DNA of 21,468 bases, from positions 1 through 21,468 of the forward strand of contig JAYMTA010001158.1 in NCBI GenBank assembly GCA_036897625.1, in the 5' to 3' direction. Positions 1-11,892 of this stretch are shown piece by piece. Under the pieces are notes generated by a model. The model saw nothing but the letters and a program-made list of their open reading frames with translations. It had not been told where the DNA came from and ran no database searches. Positions within the stretch are counted from its first letter, which is position 1, and every line of letters begins with the position of its first letter. Source of the stretch: Pelargonium cotyledonis. Its lineage: Eukaryota > Streptophyta > Magnoliopsida > Geraniales > Geraniaceae. Made by a program: the position numbers and the translations under genes.

Positions 1-640
1 TTTTTGAGAATTTTACACAAAAAAAAAAAAAATGAACAACAAATCTGTAGTGGGTGTGAGAGAGGAAGATGAGACATTTAGTATTTTGTTTGTTTCCAGA
101 TCCGGGTATGCTTGTTTTGTGGATTTCTTTTTGGTTTTACACTTGATTGACCTTATTGTGGGTGGTGGTGATTGCCGAGTGTCTCGTCGGATGAATTCTT
201 GTTGTTGCTCACCAGAGAAAAAGGAGAAAGACGAGACTTGAGGTTGAAGATGAGTAAACTAAAAATATGGAGTATTGAAATATAAAGGGTAAAATTGTAA
301 AATCGTGTATTTTTAATTTAAATTTAACACTGTCAATTAAAACTGATGGATTCCGTTAGTCATTTGACAGAATATCCTTCGCGAGAATAAAAAAACATAA
401 ATTTGGACCCGAGCGGAATAAAGTAAACGTTAAGGATCCCAATGAAACACTTTTGATACTTCAGACCTCTGGGGTATTTTTTCCTTTTTATTTTGTAGAC
501 GGTCTGCAAACGGGTGATACACACTTCAGTTAGGTCTCCGAATTCTCTGTCAAACTTGTCAGGGTGGGTGGGTTTTTGTCCTATGTTTGACATTGATGCT
601 ATTTTGTTGGATGATTGCTCTTAATTAACCGGTATAGAAT
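1..640. other. Upstream intergenic sequence, no gene seen
   Basis: No convincing exon is seen. Short open frames on both strands match no family I recognise and have no credible splice context. An A-rich run lies near 20-32. The stretch from about 330 to 560 has the look of a dispersed plant repeat (a run of phrases without coding sense), but no second copy is present in this window to prove it. The 5' regulatory region of the downstream TERT gene presumably overlaps the right part. Confidence 0.4.
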
Positions 641-696
641 ATAGTTTGAATGGTTTCCAAACAGTCCAAAAATCAAAGTCCCGCCCAAACTCATCC

Positions 697-704
697 TATA
701 AAAG
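697..704 (+). promoter_or_regulatory. Possible TATA box of TERT
   Basis: TATAAAAG lies 88 bases before the TERT ATG at 792, in a spacing that would put transcription start near 730 and leave a leader of about 60 bases with no upstream ATG. A CCGCCC motif lies just before it. The assignment is by consensus and distance only; many plant TERT promoters lack an obvious TATA box. Confidence 0.35.
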
Positions 705-783
705 GCTAAGCTGTCCGTTCAACTTTTTTCTGAAGTTCAAATTTACAAAAACTTGTAGCAAGATTTATCATATCCTCTCCTCC

Positions 784-791
784 GCGGGAAA
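784..791 (-). promoter_or_regulatory. E2F-type site abutting the TERT start codon
   Basis: GCGGGAAA on the + strand is TTTCCCGC on the minus strand and fits the E2F/DP consensus TTTSSCGC exactly. It ends one base before the ATG at 792. E2F sites control S-phase genes in plants, and telomerase is active in dividing cells, so a regulatory role is plausible but inferred. The 8-bp match alone could arise by chance in the GC-richer start of the gene. Confidence 0.4.
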
Positions 792-3700
792 ATGCCTGGC
801 ATTCCTCAGATTCTATGGAAGCTATACGGGAAGGAGAAGCGCAACCGCGCCCGGACGCTTGCCCAAACCGTCACTTCCTTGATACCTCCTCCATCGGACT
901 CGGCGGTGGCTTTCCGGGGCCGGGGGCGGCCATGCATCCGCTGCAGCGGCACCGACGCAATGTCGTTCCTCCTCAGGCCGGACGACCCCTCCGATTACAT
1001 CTATCTCCTCAAAAAATGTTTCGTCGTCGTCAACAATGATGCTCCTGCCCTTCTGGAGTTCGTGCCCTTTAGCCACTGGTCCCAGCATCAGGTCACCTTC
1101 TTCCTATACATAAATTACGTTTTTGATCCAAAATCAGTGTTTACTTTCTCTAAATATTCTATCCCTAAATTAATTTCTAACTTCATTTTAAGTTAGTTAT
1201 GCATAACTTGACAGAACTGGCTTTGATTCATGAAGTTGAGATTGAGCACTATTCATATTGGATATAGATAGCTTGATTTTGTGCCAAAAATTACTTGTTA
1301 TGTTTTTCAGATTGTGGCATCAACAATTGAAAAGATAAAGTACGAGTCCAAGGTCCCCAACGTGATAGGTTGGGGCTATGATAAGGCAAGTGCTCTATTT
1401 TCATACAAGTTCATCTCATATTTTGTGATAAGGTTCTTAATTTATTAAATATGAATATAGTTATTTTTTATGGAGAAAATCCCAAGCTGGCTTTAGTTGT
1501 TCAGTATACATTATTTTAGTTTTAACTTTTGTTGTGTGCTGATAATATCTTTATAGCTAAGTGTTGCACGTTATTGAAGTCCATAATCCATACCCTTGAG
1601 TTAATACTTCTATTTATCCTTAGGGATTTTAACTGATTAAATATTTCAGGTTTACTATCGTGTTGCTCCGTCTAATGGGAAGATAAGATTTTGATTTATA
1701 ATATTACTATTTGGACTGAAATTCCATGAAAGTGCGAGTAGAAGTTAATCAATGCAGAATCTTTTGGGAGATTATGTTTCGCACGTGCACACACACATAT
1801 AGTTATATACACACTGGCACAAAGATGACAAGGCATTGAAGACTACAATTACAATTTATTATAATTTATTTGCTTAAAAGAAACATGGTTATAACATTCA
1901 TTATTTTTTTGTTAGCTAATGTTTGCTCATTGTGTTTATACAGTATCGCCGTTCAAGCACCATGCTGGAGCTTTTAACCAGTCCAGCATGGTGTATTCTC
2001 TTAACAAGGGTATGTACATATATATCAGAATATCTCTTTTAGTTTCTTGACTTTGTCCTATTATTGTGTAATTTATTGTATTAATTTACTAAAATGCAGG
2101 TTGGGGAGTCTGTCATGGTCTATCTACTAATGCATTCTTCAATATTTTTACCTGTACAAAAAAAGATACACCATCAGGTGGCAGGTTCTCCTATTACTGC
2201 TTTATGTCCTAAGTTCTTGAAATATGCACCAAAAACTCATAACAATTGTGCTTCACATCTCCAATCAGGTAAATTAGAGAGGACAAATACCATACCATAT
2301 AATCATATGAACAAGAATCAGTTGTATTGCATCCTCTCTTTTTCATGGAGATACTCATGATATTTTATGGACTGCACTTGGCAGTTAATGTTGCCTATTT
2401 TAATTTGTTTTGAAATCTCAATATGTAAGCGATACCTATGTTAAAGTTAAGACATCAACTATCTCAGCAAGATTTCTTACTATATACTGAAAATGCAATA
2501 TGTTTGAGTGCAAGAGCAAATATTAGAACTTATTGTCTTGCATTTTGGAAATGATTTATTGCTTTGTTATCATTTTGTATGCAATCATTTCATGTGCTAT
2601 TGAAGCTGCCACGCATCTCAAATATTTCCTACAATTGCATAGGGCACTTTGTTCTACTTTATCTCATTCTATTGGTTGTATTGGGTCTGTTCTCTGGTTT
2701 CGCGCTAGTTTTTCTCTTGATGTTTTGCTTTTCTAATCAATCTGGATGAAGACACTTAATTGTATATGATTGATCCTGTTCTTCTTCAGCGTCAAGAAAG
2801 ATGAGGGGTGGAATTGATGGTGATAACCAACTGTTAGCAAGGCAGACGACTTATGTAAAAACATCTGGTGGGCATTATGAGAATGAGGGAAGTCGGATGA
2901 ATTTGTTTGAAGTTGCTAGACCAATATGTGGATCTGGTGTTGCTTTTAGTGAAGGGGACTATAGGGAACCTGGACAAAGCTCTGAGCAGTTTATACCAAA
3001 TAGTAGAAAGCGTTTTGGAGCATTTAGTACACAGTGCTACACAAAGCGCAGACAATTAGATCTTCAAAAATCAAGCATTGTGGCCCCTTTGACAACCGTA
3101 CATTCCAATGAAGATTCTAAGAGGTGTCAATATGATTTTCATGCTAGCTCAAATTGTCATCATGAAAAGGTGATTTTTTTGGAGCTCATTTGATTTGTCG
3201 ATTTCAGGTTTCCTTCGATTGTCTGGCCCTTATTTATTTATTTTATTTAAATTATGAGGGCTTTAATTTCTATGAGCTTTTGATGTACAGTATCATTAAA
3301 CTTAGCATAAATATAGGCACTGTAAATTAACATGAAAAATCATGCCATTTGCAAGAATTTAAGTTTTGGATGAATATATATGTTTGGAATGCGTGACATA
3401 TGAGGATTACATGGTGTCCCTGCAGAATTTGAAAAGATTTCTTTTGCATTATCTAATTATTAACCATTTAAACTATCTGGGTAATAATGGTTTTTATTTA
3501 TATATACACACACACACAATTCTTTTCTGCCTCCGTTGTATTCTAGATGATTGCAAAATGTTTTGCAGTCTTGTCCTTAGGTTTTAATATGTGCCCTTCC
3601 AGTAAATTGATCAAGAAAATCAGTTTGAAGATTTGAATGCTCGATGAGTGGTTCATTGAGAAAATTGGAACTTAGGTAAATGGTAAAGCAATAGGTTCAC

Positions 3701-6700
3701 AGCTAAAGCAGCAAAGTGAATGAGGTGATGCATGATTAGTATGCACAATTTTTTGCATAGCTGGTCAGCTAAGAGTTCTCACCTCAAATATTATATCTAT
3801 GGACTGTGAGATGGAGACTTTGCCGGCAAGCTAATTGTGTGCTGTAGTGTTAGGAAGTGGCTCATCTTCTCATAAATCCGTTAGTTAGGCATTACAACTC
3901 AGTTATTATTTCTTTATGTGAGAGCATTGAAAATTGGTAGCTTAGTATTGTGATGAACATTGGCAATTAAGAGGAACATTTGCAATTTCAGACCCTAATT
4001 GAAGGAAGAAGTTGTATTTTTCAAGTTGTGTATGCAAAATGCACAACGGAGATCTACAAAATAAATAAAATGCTGTTCATGAAGGGTTAACCAAGGAGTG
4101 TTAAGGTGATTTACTTTTTAATTTATATGTTTGAGAACTAGAGGGATCTTTAAAAATCATTCCCACCTAGGTTATTGAACTGGTTGAACCATAAAGATAG
4201 AGTAAACGGAAGATGATGAACATCCTAAGGAGTTTGAGAAAGATAAAAAAAGAGTACAAATGGCATCATTATATCCTTCTCTCTTATCACCTTGACTGTT
4301 TTTTTTTTTCATCTATAGTTCCAGATATTTTAAAAGCTTAATTTTAGTTTTTTTTTTACAATGCAGGATGATCAATTATAGTTTATCAATGACTGATGCA
4401 GCATAATATTCTTAATATTTGTAACTTGTGAGAATTTTTGTCTTGCATTTCACATAAACAGCATTGTGGGAGAACAAACTACATGCTTTACTTCAATTTT
4501 TGACAATTGTAAAAACATATGGGTAAATGAAAATGGAGAGATGTAATGTGAGTAATGTTTGGTCGTCCCATGAGACATTCTCTCATTTTCATCAGATTTT
4601 AGGTCTATTGGAGTAGTGACACAGAGTAGATTTGGGGTTCCCTATTGTTAGCATGGGACTGCCAAGCCAACTGCCCACTCATTACCAATTGCCAAGACAT
4701 GTTTTTGTTTTTGTTTTTGTTTTTATTTTTCCTTTTGCCTTGTTCCACATGCGAAGCCTATTGCGTTGTGTGGTTTGTGCGTGTATGTTTACCCAGAGAG
4801 AGATGGTTTCTTACTGCCGTTTGAATATTTTGGGTTTCTCTAACCTTTTTATTACCACGGTTTCTCTTCAGATGCCACAGGATTGTTGTTGTGAGCTGTT
4901 GCTAACTTTCCAGACGGTGGACAAACAGGCTCAGATTAACAGGAAATCCTTATTTTATAACCTGAAAAGTTCTTCATCTATTTTTCCAAGTAAACGTATC
5001 CTTTTCTTCTGTATATATTTGTTGAACTTGTGGTACTTTAGAAGCTCTCTGTTCGTTACAATGATTACTTGGCATTTATGTTGTTTCTGCTATAATTTCT
5101 TGAACCAGAAACAAATTGTTAATTGACTTTTTGATTGGAAAGAGATAAAAATGAAAGACAAAAATTCAAAAGTCCCACTCAATCCATACAAAGACATATT
5201 GGATAGATGTGAAAAGTGGTCTGGAAATCATCATGTAGGACCTATGTTATAAATAAGGTTGGATTTGGCTTACAATACCTAAAAATTTCAATTTTTTGTT
5301 TTCCCTCCTCTTCTCTTTCCTCTGAAATGAAGTATAAAAGTCATGAACTTATTAGCTCCTTTCAAATCTACTTTGGGTGTCAAAGAAATTATGTATGACC
5401 TTAATGCTCTTCAGATGTGCTTAATTCCTTAGAGCCCAATTCTGCTGGCTCTGATTTTCTTCTTAAGACTATCTTTGGCTTATCTGATGTCAATGTTAGT
5501 GATCAGTCAGCTTCATGTTCCCAAAGCAGTGGCTTTTATCTCACTGGATCTCCTTGCTTGTAAGTAAATCACTACTCATTCAAATATATTTGTTGTTACT
5601 AGTCTCATAACTCTGCTGTTGAGGGATTGTGTTTGGATGCAAATTCAATCTTTAGTTAGTGTCAATTTTGCAAGCACCTTTGCTCCTTCTAGTGGCTCTC
5701 TATAACGGGTGGAAGTCAAAACAGATATAAAGTTGAAGCAGTGAAAGGATCTGAATTGTTAGATGACAGAATCTTATGGCTGCTCTCAACTAGTTTAGGT
5801 ATGTGAACAAATATGAAAGTTGACTATAAGGAAAAGGTTGTACGAATGGAGGATCTCATTCTTTGAACATAGATATAAAGATTCGTCTAGAACAATTATA
5901 AAGGGAGTCAATATTTTAGGACATGTTCAAGTTGTATTACAAGTTCTTTTGCATCTTCATCAGTTTTTTGCTACCTCTCCTCTTTTTGTGTGTATTCTAC
6001 ACAAATATAGTGTCTCCTGATTGATTGTTTTTGTGTCTCCTAGGTATCACGGGCTTTCCAAGTTGCTTAAGACTCTCATACGTAGAACCAAGCGTTGCCA
6101 GTATTTGAGATTATTGAATAAGCACTGTCCTATTCCATCATTCGATCAAAGTGGTGCTGCAGATGCCACCTGCATGTTTAAGGTCAGTGTGCTGTGGAAA
6201 GCCAGAGAATTAAACAAAGAAACTTAAATTTGGGTTATTTATGTTTAACAGTCCTATTTCAATATTCAAATATTTGTATAGCACAAAATTGCAATTATTT
6301 TCCTTTGTTTCTCCAAGTACTGGGCCAGCATGAGGGTAAGGCCACTAAAACCTTTGCTATGTAGTATTTAATTACTCCCTCCATCATAGAATAAGAGTCA
6401 TCCTTACTAATTTTTGTTTATCCCAAGTAATTGAGTAAGTGTCCACTCTCTATTGGCAGTGCATTACAAATGAATTATCAGTAATATCCTCAACATAAGT
6501 TACTTAGAACCACATATGACAGACATGAGGGAAGATAGGTGAAAGTCAAACAATAATGAAATTGTTCCAGTGTTTACAAATAGTCAAAGACACTTATCTC
6601 TCTCATTGCACTTTGTAAACACTAATGAAAGGGATATTTCTTCTAATTCCCCGTGTATGAATGCATCATTTTTCTTTTGATAGGGGCCAATGGAAGCTTT

Positions 6701-9700
6701 TTTCCTTCTATCAATACATTTTTTTAATCTCTCAATATATTTTTTGGGTTCATCAGTGAGATATTACGGGCCACAATATCTTTCACTGTCCTTGAAAATA
6801 ATTAAAGTCTCCCACTCATCTTTTGATGCATTGGTCTCAAAGTTTGAGTAACAAGAGCTAAACACTTCTAGATTTTTTTTTTATCAACTTTCAGAACTAT
6901 CAACGTGTTGACCATTGGAGCACTCCAATCACCAGAATAAAACCTTTAAATTTTTTCTAGTTAGTAGTTGATCTTTATGCTTTGTTAGAAGAAATTGAAT
7001 GTAAGAATTTAATTAGCAAATTTAGATCTAAATTTTTTTAGAAAGATAAAAGTTAAATAAACCTTTTTCATTAGTTATACATAATAAAAAACACCTCACA
7101 TTTTAATTTAGCTTTAGGCCCCAAAACTACTTGAGCTACCCTTGTTTAAGTAATTTGCTTTCCTTGAAAGAATTTATGGAACTGTTCTCTATTTTGGTTT
7201 AGTGTGGAGTGTTTGTCACATAATTACATGTGCTAGGTTGCGTACTTGCTTTATATGTACAGCAAGCAAGCTAATTTTTTGTTTAGCTTTTGTATTGCAA
7301 ATGTGATTTATTTAAATTGGATCTCAGGAAAGTAAATCAGGATACAGGAATTTGCATGCCACTGCTCCTTTCTATGGGGCAATCAAGTCTTACAGCTCCA
7401 AAAGTCAGGTGGTCTCTTTCATATGGGCTGTTTGTAGGAGTATAATTCCTCCAGATTTACTGGGTACACCTTTAAATTGGAGAATATTAAGGAGAAATAT
7501 TTACAAGTTTATTCAGCTAAGAAGATTTGAGAAGTTCTCTTTTAAGCAATGCATGCATAAACTGGAAAGATCTAGGTTCTTGTCTGTATCAAAGAAAGAC
7601 GCTTCTTGCTACTTGCATAGTCAGGCAGGGAAGGGTGTGGATATGGTTAAGGGATGCAGAAAATTAAATGATGCTATATATAGTATGAAAAATTTACTTC
7701 TAGAAATCTGGATCCTATGGTTTTTTTCATTTCTAGTTGTACCCTTGGTGCAAGAACACTTCTATGTTACTGAAAGTGAGCATGGCAAACAAAATGTTTA
7801 TTACTATCGGAAGTCAGTTTGGAAGAAATTGACTACTGAAGCCTTCACTTCCTTGAAAGACCAGAAGTACTTTAACTTGGGTGATGCAGATGTTAGAAAT
7901 ATAATTGACAACAGGTCGTTTGGTTTCTCCAAGCTCAGATTTTGTCCAAAAGAAAATGGATTAAGGATGCTAGCAAATCTTAAAGCACCATCTAAATTGC
8001 CTGTACCAAGTTTCTATCCAGCAACACGTAGAGTGCGCTATTTCAAGTCTGTAAATCAAGCTCTTCGTGATGTGCATGCTGTTCTAAAAGGTCTAAAGTT
8101 GAAGGATCCAGAGAAGCTAGGATCGTCTGTGTTTGATTACAACGATGTCTATAGACAGTTATGTTCATTTATAGTTGGTCTGAAGAATGGGTTGGGTGAC
8201 ATTCCGGATGTGTTCATTGTGATTTCTGATGTATCAAAGGCTTTTGATTCAATTGATCAGGATAAATTGCTTACAGTTATGAAGGAGTTCATATTGGAGG
8301 ATAAATATCATCTCAAGCAATCTGATCAAGTTATCTGCACAAAGAAATGTCTGTGGGTTTGCCAGAAATCTATGTTAACAGATTATATCACTACTGGCCT
8401 TACAAGATTCTCATCTTCTGCCAACATTCATTCATTGCACAACATCATCATTGATAAGGTTTCCTCTATTTACTAATTGTTGAAGATTGTTATTTAGTAC
8501 CACCTTTCAATTCCATACCCCCTACTTCATTCCTTTTCTCATGTTTGATGCCACTTGCTAGATGCTAGGAACAAGTCTTTGACATTCCAATTTAGGTTCA
8601 GATCTGTTGAACCAGTAATTTGTACGAGTGTCATGTTTATATTATTTTTTCCATTGAGTGGTGGCGAGTCATTTGAATTTACGTGTTACGTTTATTGTTT
8701 GTTTTGAGTGCTGAAGTTTTGTCTAGAGTTTGACTTCCATCTATTGCATAGTCTTGTTGTATTCATATAGTTTTTGCTTCACTAAAACATGCCAGTGAGT
8801 AGATTTTTAACTGGTGCATTATGATATCTACTGAATGTCTGAATCAAGAAAAGTTCAAAATATTGAGGAAAGACACTGTGCATAAGATAATGTCCTCCAG
8901 TGTTTCTCTTTAGTTGACTTGGATAAAATGTTACTTCATGGGATACTTTATGAAAACAGTAATGGCCTTCCATTTTACAAGTTAGCAGTACATATAGTCT
9001 TTACCAAGAGGAAACTGTGACCGATCCAGATCCTTGATCTCAAATTTCTTCATTAAGTATTTACTAAGAATTCTACCTAGAGTGAATACATACTACCTCA
9101 ATGTTAGGCTACGATCATTAATAATTAGGATTGTGATTTTGCTGTTTGAAATACAGGACTTCTATTATAGCATTTTTCTTCCATTCCTTATACTTGGTAT
9201 CCGGTTTTGGCATCTTATTCTCTTTGAATCCCAATGGTTAAGCATACTGTCTATCATGGGAAGGGGCCCATCAATTGTTGACTGATAAGAACATCATAAA
9301 CGTAAAAAGAGAAACTAGATAAAATAATATAAACCAATTGGTCATTGATTAATATTTCTTTTTCATGTTTGTTTGTATCTGGTCTAGCGTGTCCATGAAA
9401 TTTATACTCAACACCATTATGATTGATTCCATGTATGAGTTTATACCTATACATTAGGAATTTAGGACTTTACACTTCCCAATTAGAAAATGATTTTGGT
9501 TGACTTTTATTCTAAAACATAGCATTAGAAGATTTCATTGTGTACTTATGACACAAACTGAGAATTAGATTCTTACTTGTACAGAAGTTAGGATTTAGTT
9601 AAAGTTGCTCTTAATTAATGTTTCAGGAGCTGAGCAAAGATGTGACAAAGCAGTCTTTGCTTTTCATTCTAGAGGAGCATATGAAGCGTAACATTGTCCA

Positions 9701-11403
9701 GTTGGGCAAACAGTTTTACTTGCAAGGAGTGGGAATTTCTCAAGGAAGTATGGTATCTTCCTTACTTTGTTCACTATACTTTGGACATCTTGAAAGAAAT
9801 GTGATATTTCCCTTTCTTGAAGAGACTTGTAATTTTGTTTCCAAAGATTTATGTGGAAGCATTGATGATAGTGCACCCAACCCTACTTATAAGTTGCTTA
9901 GATTCATTGATGACTTTTTTTTCATATCAACCTCAAAGAAGCAAGCTGCTAGCTTTTTATCACGGTTGCAGAGAGGGTTTCAAGACTATAATTGCTATAT
10001 GAATGAAGGAAAATTCTCTATGAGTTTTGATTCTATGCAGGTGCCTGAGATTTCATTTCTTCGCTGGAGTGGTCTGCTTATCAACTGTCGCACTCTAGAA
10101 GTTCAGGCAGACTACACAAGGTTAATATCCCATATTTTGATTCTTAATATTATAATTTAATGTGTAGATTTGATGTGAGTAATTTGACTTCAACTACTAT
10201 TGTTTTTGTTGAATAATCAGTCTGTATTGAACAATGTTGATGTTCAGACTTTAGAACTTCAGTAAAAATGTCTAACATGGACGATGGAGATAAAGTGATC
10301 AGGTGTGAAAAGCTTTGCTTCTTCTATTGCTATTAAAATTAGATAATCTAATGATAAAAAATGTGTTTAGTCATACAAATATCTACACACTATGTTTACT
10401 TTCTTTGTATCGCTGGTAAGTCCATGTAAGGTTCATTCTCTCTTTTTAAAATGTTTTGAAAACTTGTTCACCCTCTCAACTATTGAGTTGATCTGATAAG
10501 TATGTCATTTAATATTTTCTATTCAACCTTCTTAATGGTTTGAATTTAGACAAAAATTATGTTATGATAAGATTTATGTGTTTCGTATACTGAAACAGGT
10601 ATTTGAAGAACCATCTAAGCTCCACTCTTACGGTTTCTTGGCAAGATGAACATGGCCACCATTTAAATAGAAAGTTATTCAGCTTTCTGAGACCTAAATG
10701 TCATCCGATATTTTTCGATTCAAATATTAATTCACCAGAGACTGTCAGATTAAATATCTTCCAAGCTTTCTTGTTAAGTGCAATGAAGTCATGTTGCTAT
10801 GAGCGTGAGTTCTCATGCATACGCAAACTTCATACAAAATCATATTTAAAGATTATTGAAAGATCTTTGAGGTACGGATGCCGTGCTATATGCTGTTACT
10901 ATTTGGGGCCATCAAAGTTGACTTAACAATATGCAGCTTTTCTCCTCGTTTTTTCTTTGAAGATTTTATTGTTGAATTGTAAAATATGCTAGTTATAAAG
11001 GCTCCTCACAAAATGGTGCCCTTGTCAACTATTTTCATTGAATTTTTTTTTTCTTAAATTCATAGAATTTATTATCCAATTTTGGCTCCGTATCCCCGTA
11101 GATTATTAATGTTGCCAATTGATTATCAGGTATATGTACACACTCATAAAGAAGAAGATGGAATCAGTGCATCTTGGTCCTAATCTCCATCCAGCTCTGC
11201 AACTGGAGGAGGATGAAGTTGAATGGCTTGGGCTAAATGCTTATTTCAAAGTACTAAAGAGAAAACAAACACGACACACAGAGTTGCTAAGCTTGCTAAG
11301 GTCGAAGTTGACGACACATAGAATTGCTGGGAGTTTGTCTTCACCACTGACTTATGCTATTGATGACTCACATTCCTCTTTAATATGGAAAATCAAGTAT
11401 TAG
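792..11403 (+). CDS. TERT: Telomerase reverse transcriptase, 12 exons
   Basis: Catalytic subunit of telomerase, which extends chromosome ends in the nucleus by copying its RNA template. Exons by splice sites and frame: 792-1091, 1311-1385, 1944-2009, 2100-2268, 2790-3169, 4872-4995, 5415-5559, 6044-6182, 7328-8458, 9627-10120, 10599-10871, 11130-11403, giving 1189 residues, normal for plants. The N-terminal domain (WKLYG, FLLRPDDP, CFVVVN) is followed by a poorly conserved linker (about 200-370), the RNA-binding domain (VVSFIWAVCRSI near 494) and T motif (FYVTE..YYYRK..W, 611-632). Reverse transcriptase motifs follow: 1 (LRFCPKENGLRM, 669), A (DVSKAFDS, catalytic Asp767), B' (GISQGS, 879), C (FIDDFFF, Asp938 and Asp939), D (about 963-976) and E (FLRWSGLL, 987). 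The C-terminal extension ends at TAG 11401. The ATG is the first after the likely promoter. Oddities: intron 2 has a GC donor, and motif B' has Ser for the usual Pro. Exon 6 could instead begin at 4881. The family is certain; individual junctions are very likely. Confidence 0.96.
1386..1943 (+). other. TERT intron 2, GC-AG type
   Basis: The exon ends ...GATAAG and the intron begins GCAAGTGC, which is the strong consensus for the minor class of GC donors (AAG|GCAAGT). The acceptor TTATACAG is at 1936-1943. Both flanking exons are in phase 0, and joining them gives WGYDKYRRSSTMLELLTSPAW, which keeps the family pattern. No GT donor nearby keeps the alignment. Confidence 0.8.
3170..4871 (+). other. 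TERT intron 5, long intron with no exon seen
   Basis: Donor AAG|GTGATT and acceptor TCTCTTCAG are in phase 0. Read through, the linker continues HHEK to MPQDCC, so no exon need be missing. The intron is AT-rich with T-runs, a short CA-repeat (about 3500-3517) and a (GTTTTT) repeat at 4701-4730. I saw no recognisable element in it. Confidence 0.6.
4701..4730 (+). repeat. Simple repeat (GTTTTT)n
   Basis: Four perfect GTTTTT units are followed by one ATTTTT unit inside TERT intron 5. It is a likely length-polymorphic microsatellite. Confidence 0.85.
6183..7327 (+). other. TERT intron 8, with an in-frame stop soon after the donor
   Basis: Donor AAG|GTCAGT and acceptor ATCTCAG, both phase 0. If retained, the frame adds 14 residues (VSVLWKARELNKET) and stops at 6225-6227, giving a protein of 480 residues that keeps the N-terminal half only. 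The intron also carries a possible degenerate MITE at 6375. Confidence 0.65.
6375..6612. mobile_element. Possible degenerate Stowaway-like MITE in TERT intron 8
   Basis: The sequence after a TA at 6373-6374 starts CTCCCTCCATCATAGAATAA, close to the common plant mariner-type MITE terminus (CTCCCTCCGTCC...). An equally clear opposite end is missing. A weak reverse-complement echo of the inner terminus lies near 6585-6602, so the right end is a guess. It has no coding capacity. Confidence 0.35.
8459..9626 (+). other. TERT intron 9, between motifs A and B'
   Basis: Donor AAG|GTTTCC and acceptor TGTTTCAG, both phase 0. It splits the reverse transcriptase domain after ...NIIIDK and before ELSKDVTKQ, with no residue lost relative to the family pattern. 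Retention would add VSSIY and stop at 8474-8476, leaving a protein without motifs B', C, D and E. No mobile element was recognised inside. Confidence 0.65.
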
Positions 11404-11886
11404 TTTCTTTGAGGTACGCGTCTTATAATTTTATCACCGGCGAAACCTTGAGTTTACAAATGTCGCACACTGAATGGTATAAGCGTCAGTTTTACAGAAA
11501 AAAACACAGCCAAGTCTTGGTATATTACAGTACCATCTCTTAATCTAAATAGTCTAATTCAGTACTTTTCTACTGCTCTGTGTTCTGGGTTGTGTTACAA
11601 TATTTAGATAGGTATCCAGCTCTCATTTTGGTTCACTTCACAGCTATACAGGATAAGTTTGCCTGATTTTGGTTGTAATAGAAACTGAAGATTGTGCTTA
11701 TTATGTCCAAGTGTAAATTTTGAATACTCTGAAGACCAGTTGTGCTAGGGACTTGGGAGCTGAACAGGAGGAGAGAGACTATCTCTGTAACACATTTTGG
11801 TGGTGACAATTAATGTGTTTTGTATGGATCAATTCCCAACTATATTTATTTAATTTAATTTTCATCTCTATGTATATAGCTTGTTA
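11404..11886 (+). other. TERT 3' untranslated and downstream sequence
   Basis: Sequence after the TAG stop has no open frame of note and no splice-competent exon. It probably includes the TERT 3' UTR. Confidence 0.45.
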
Positions 11887-11892
11887 AATAAA
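11887..11892 (+). terminator. Candidate polyadenylation signal of TERT
   Basis: AATAAA lies 484 bases after the TERT stop and is the first exact hexamer I found there. Plant signals are often degenerate, so cleavage may happen earlier. Confidence 0.3.

Noticed and set aside
822..1088. Minus-strand open frame of 88 codons opposite TERT exon 1
   Set aside because: It is the antisense shadow of the GC-richer first TERT exon, whose sense frame carries family motifs.
4632..5126. 164-codon open frame in TERT
   Set aside because: Only its middle part (4872-4995) is coding, as TERT exon 6; the rest is intron read through by chance.
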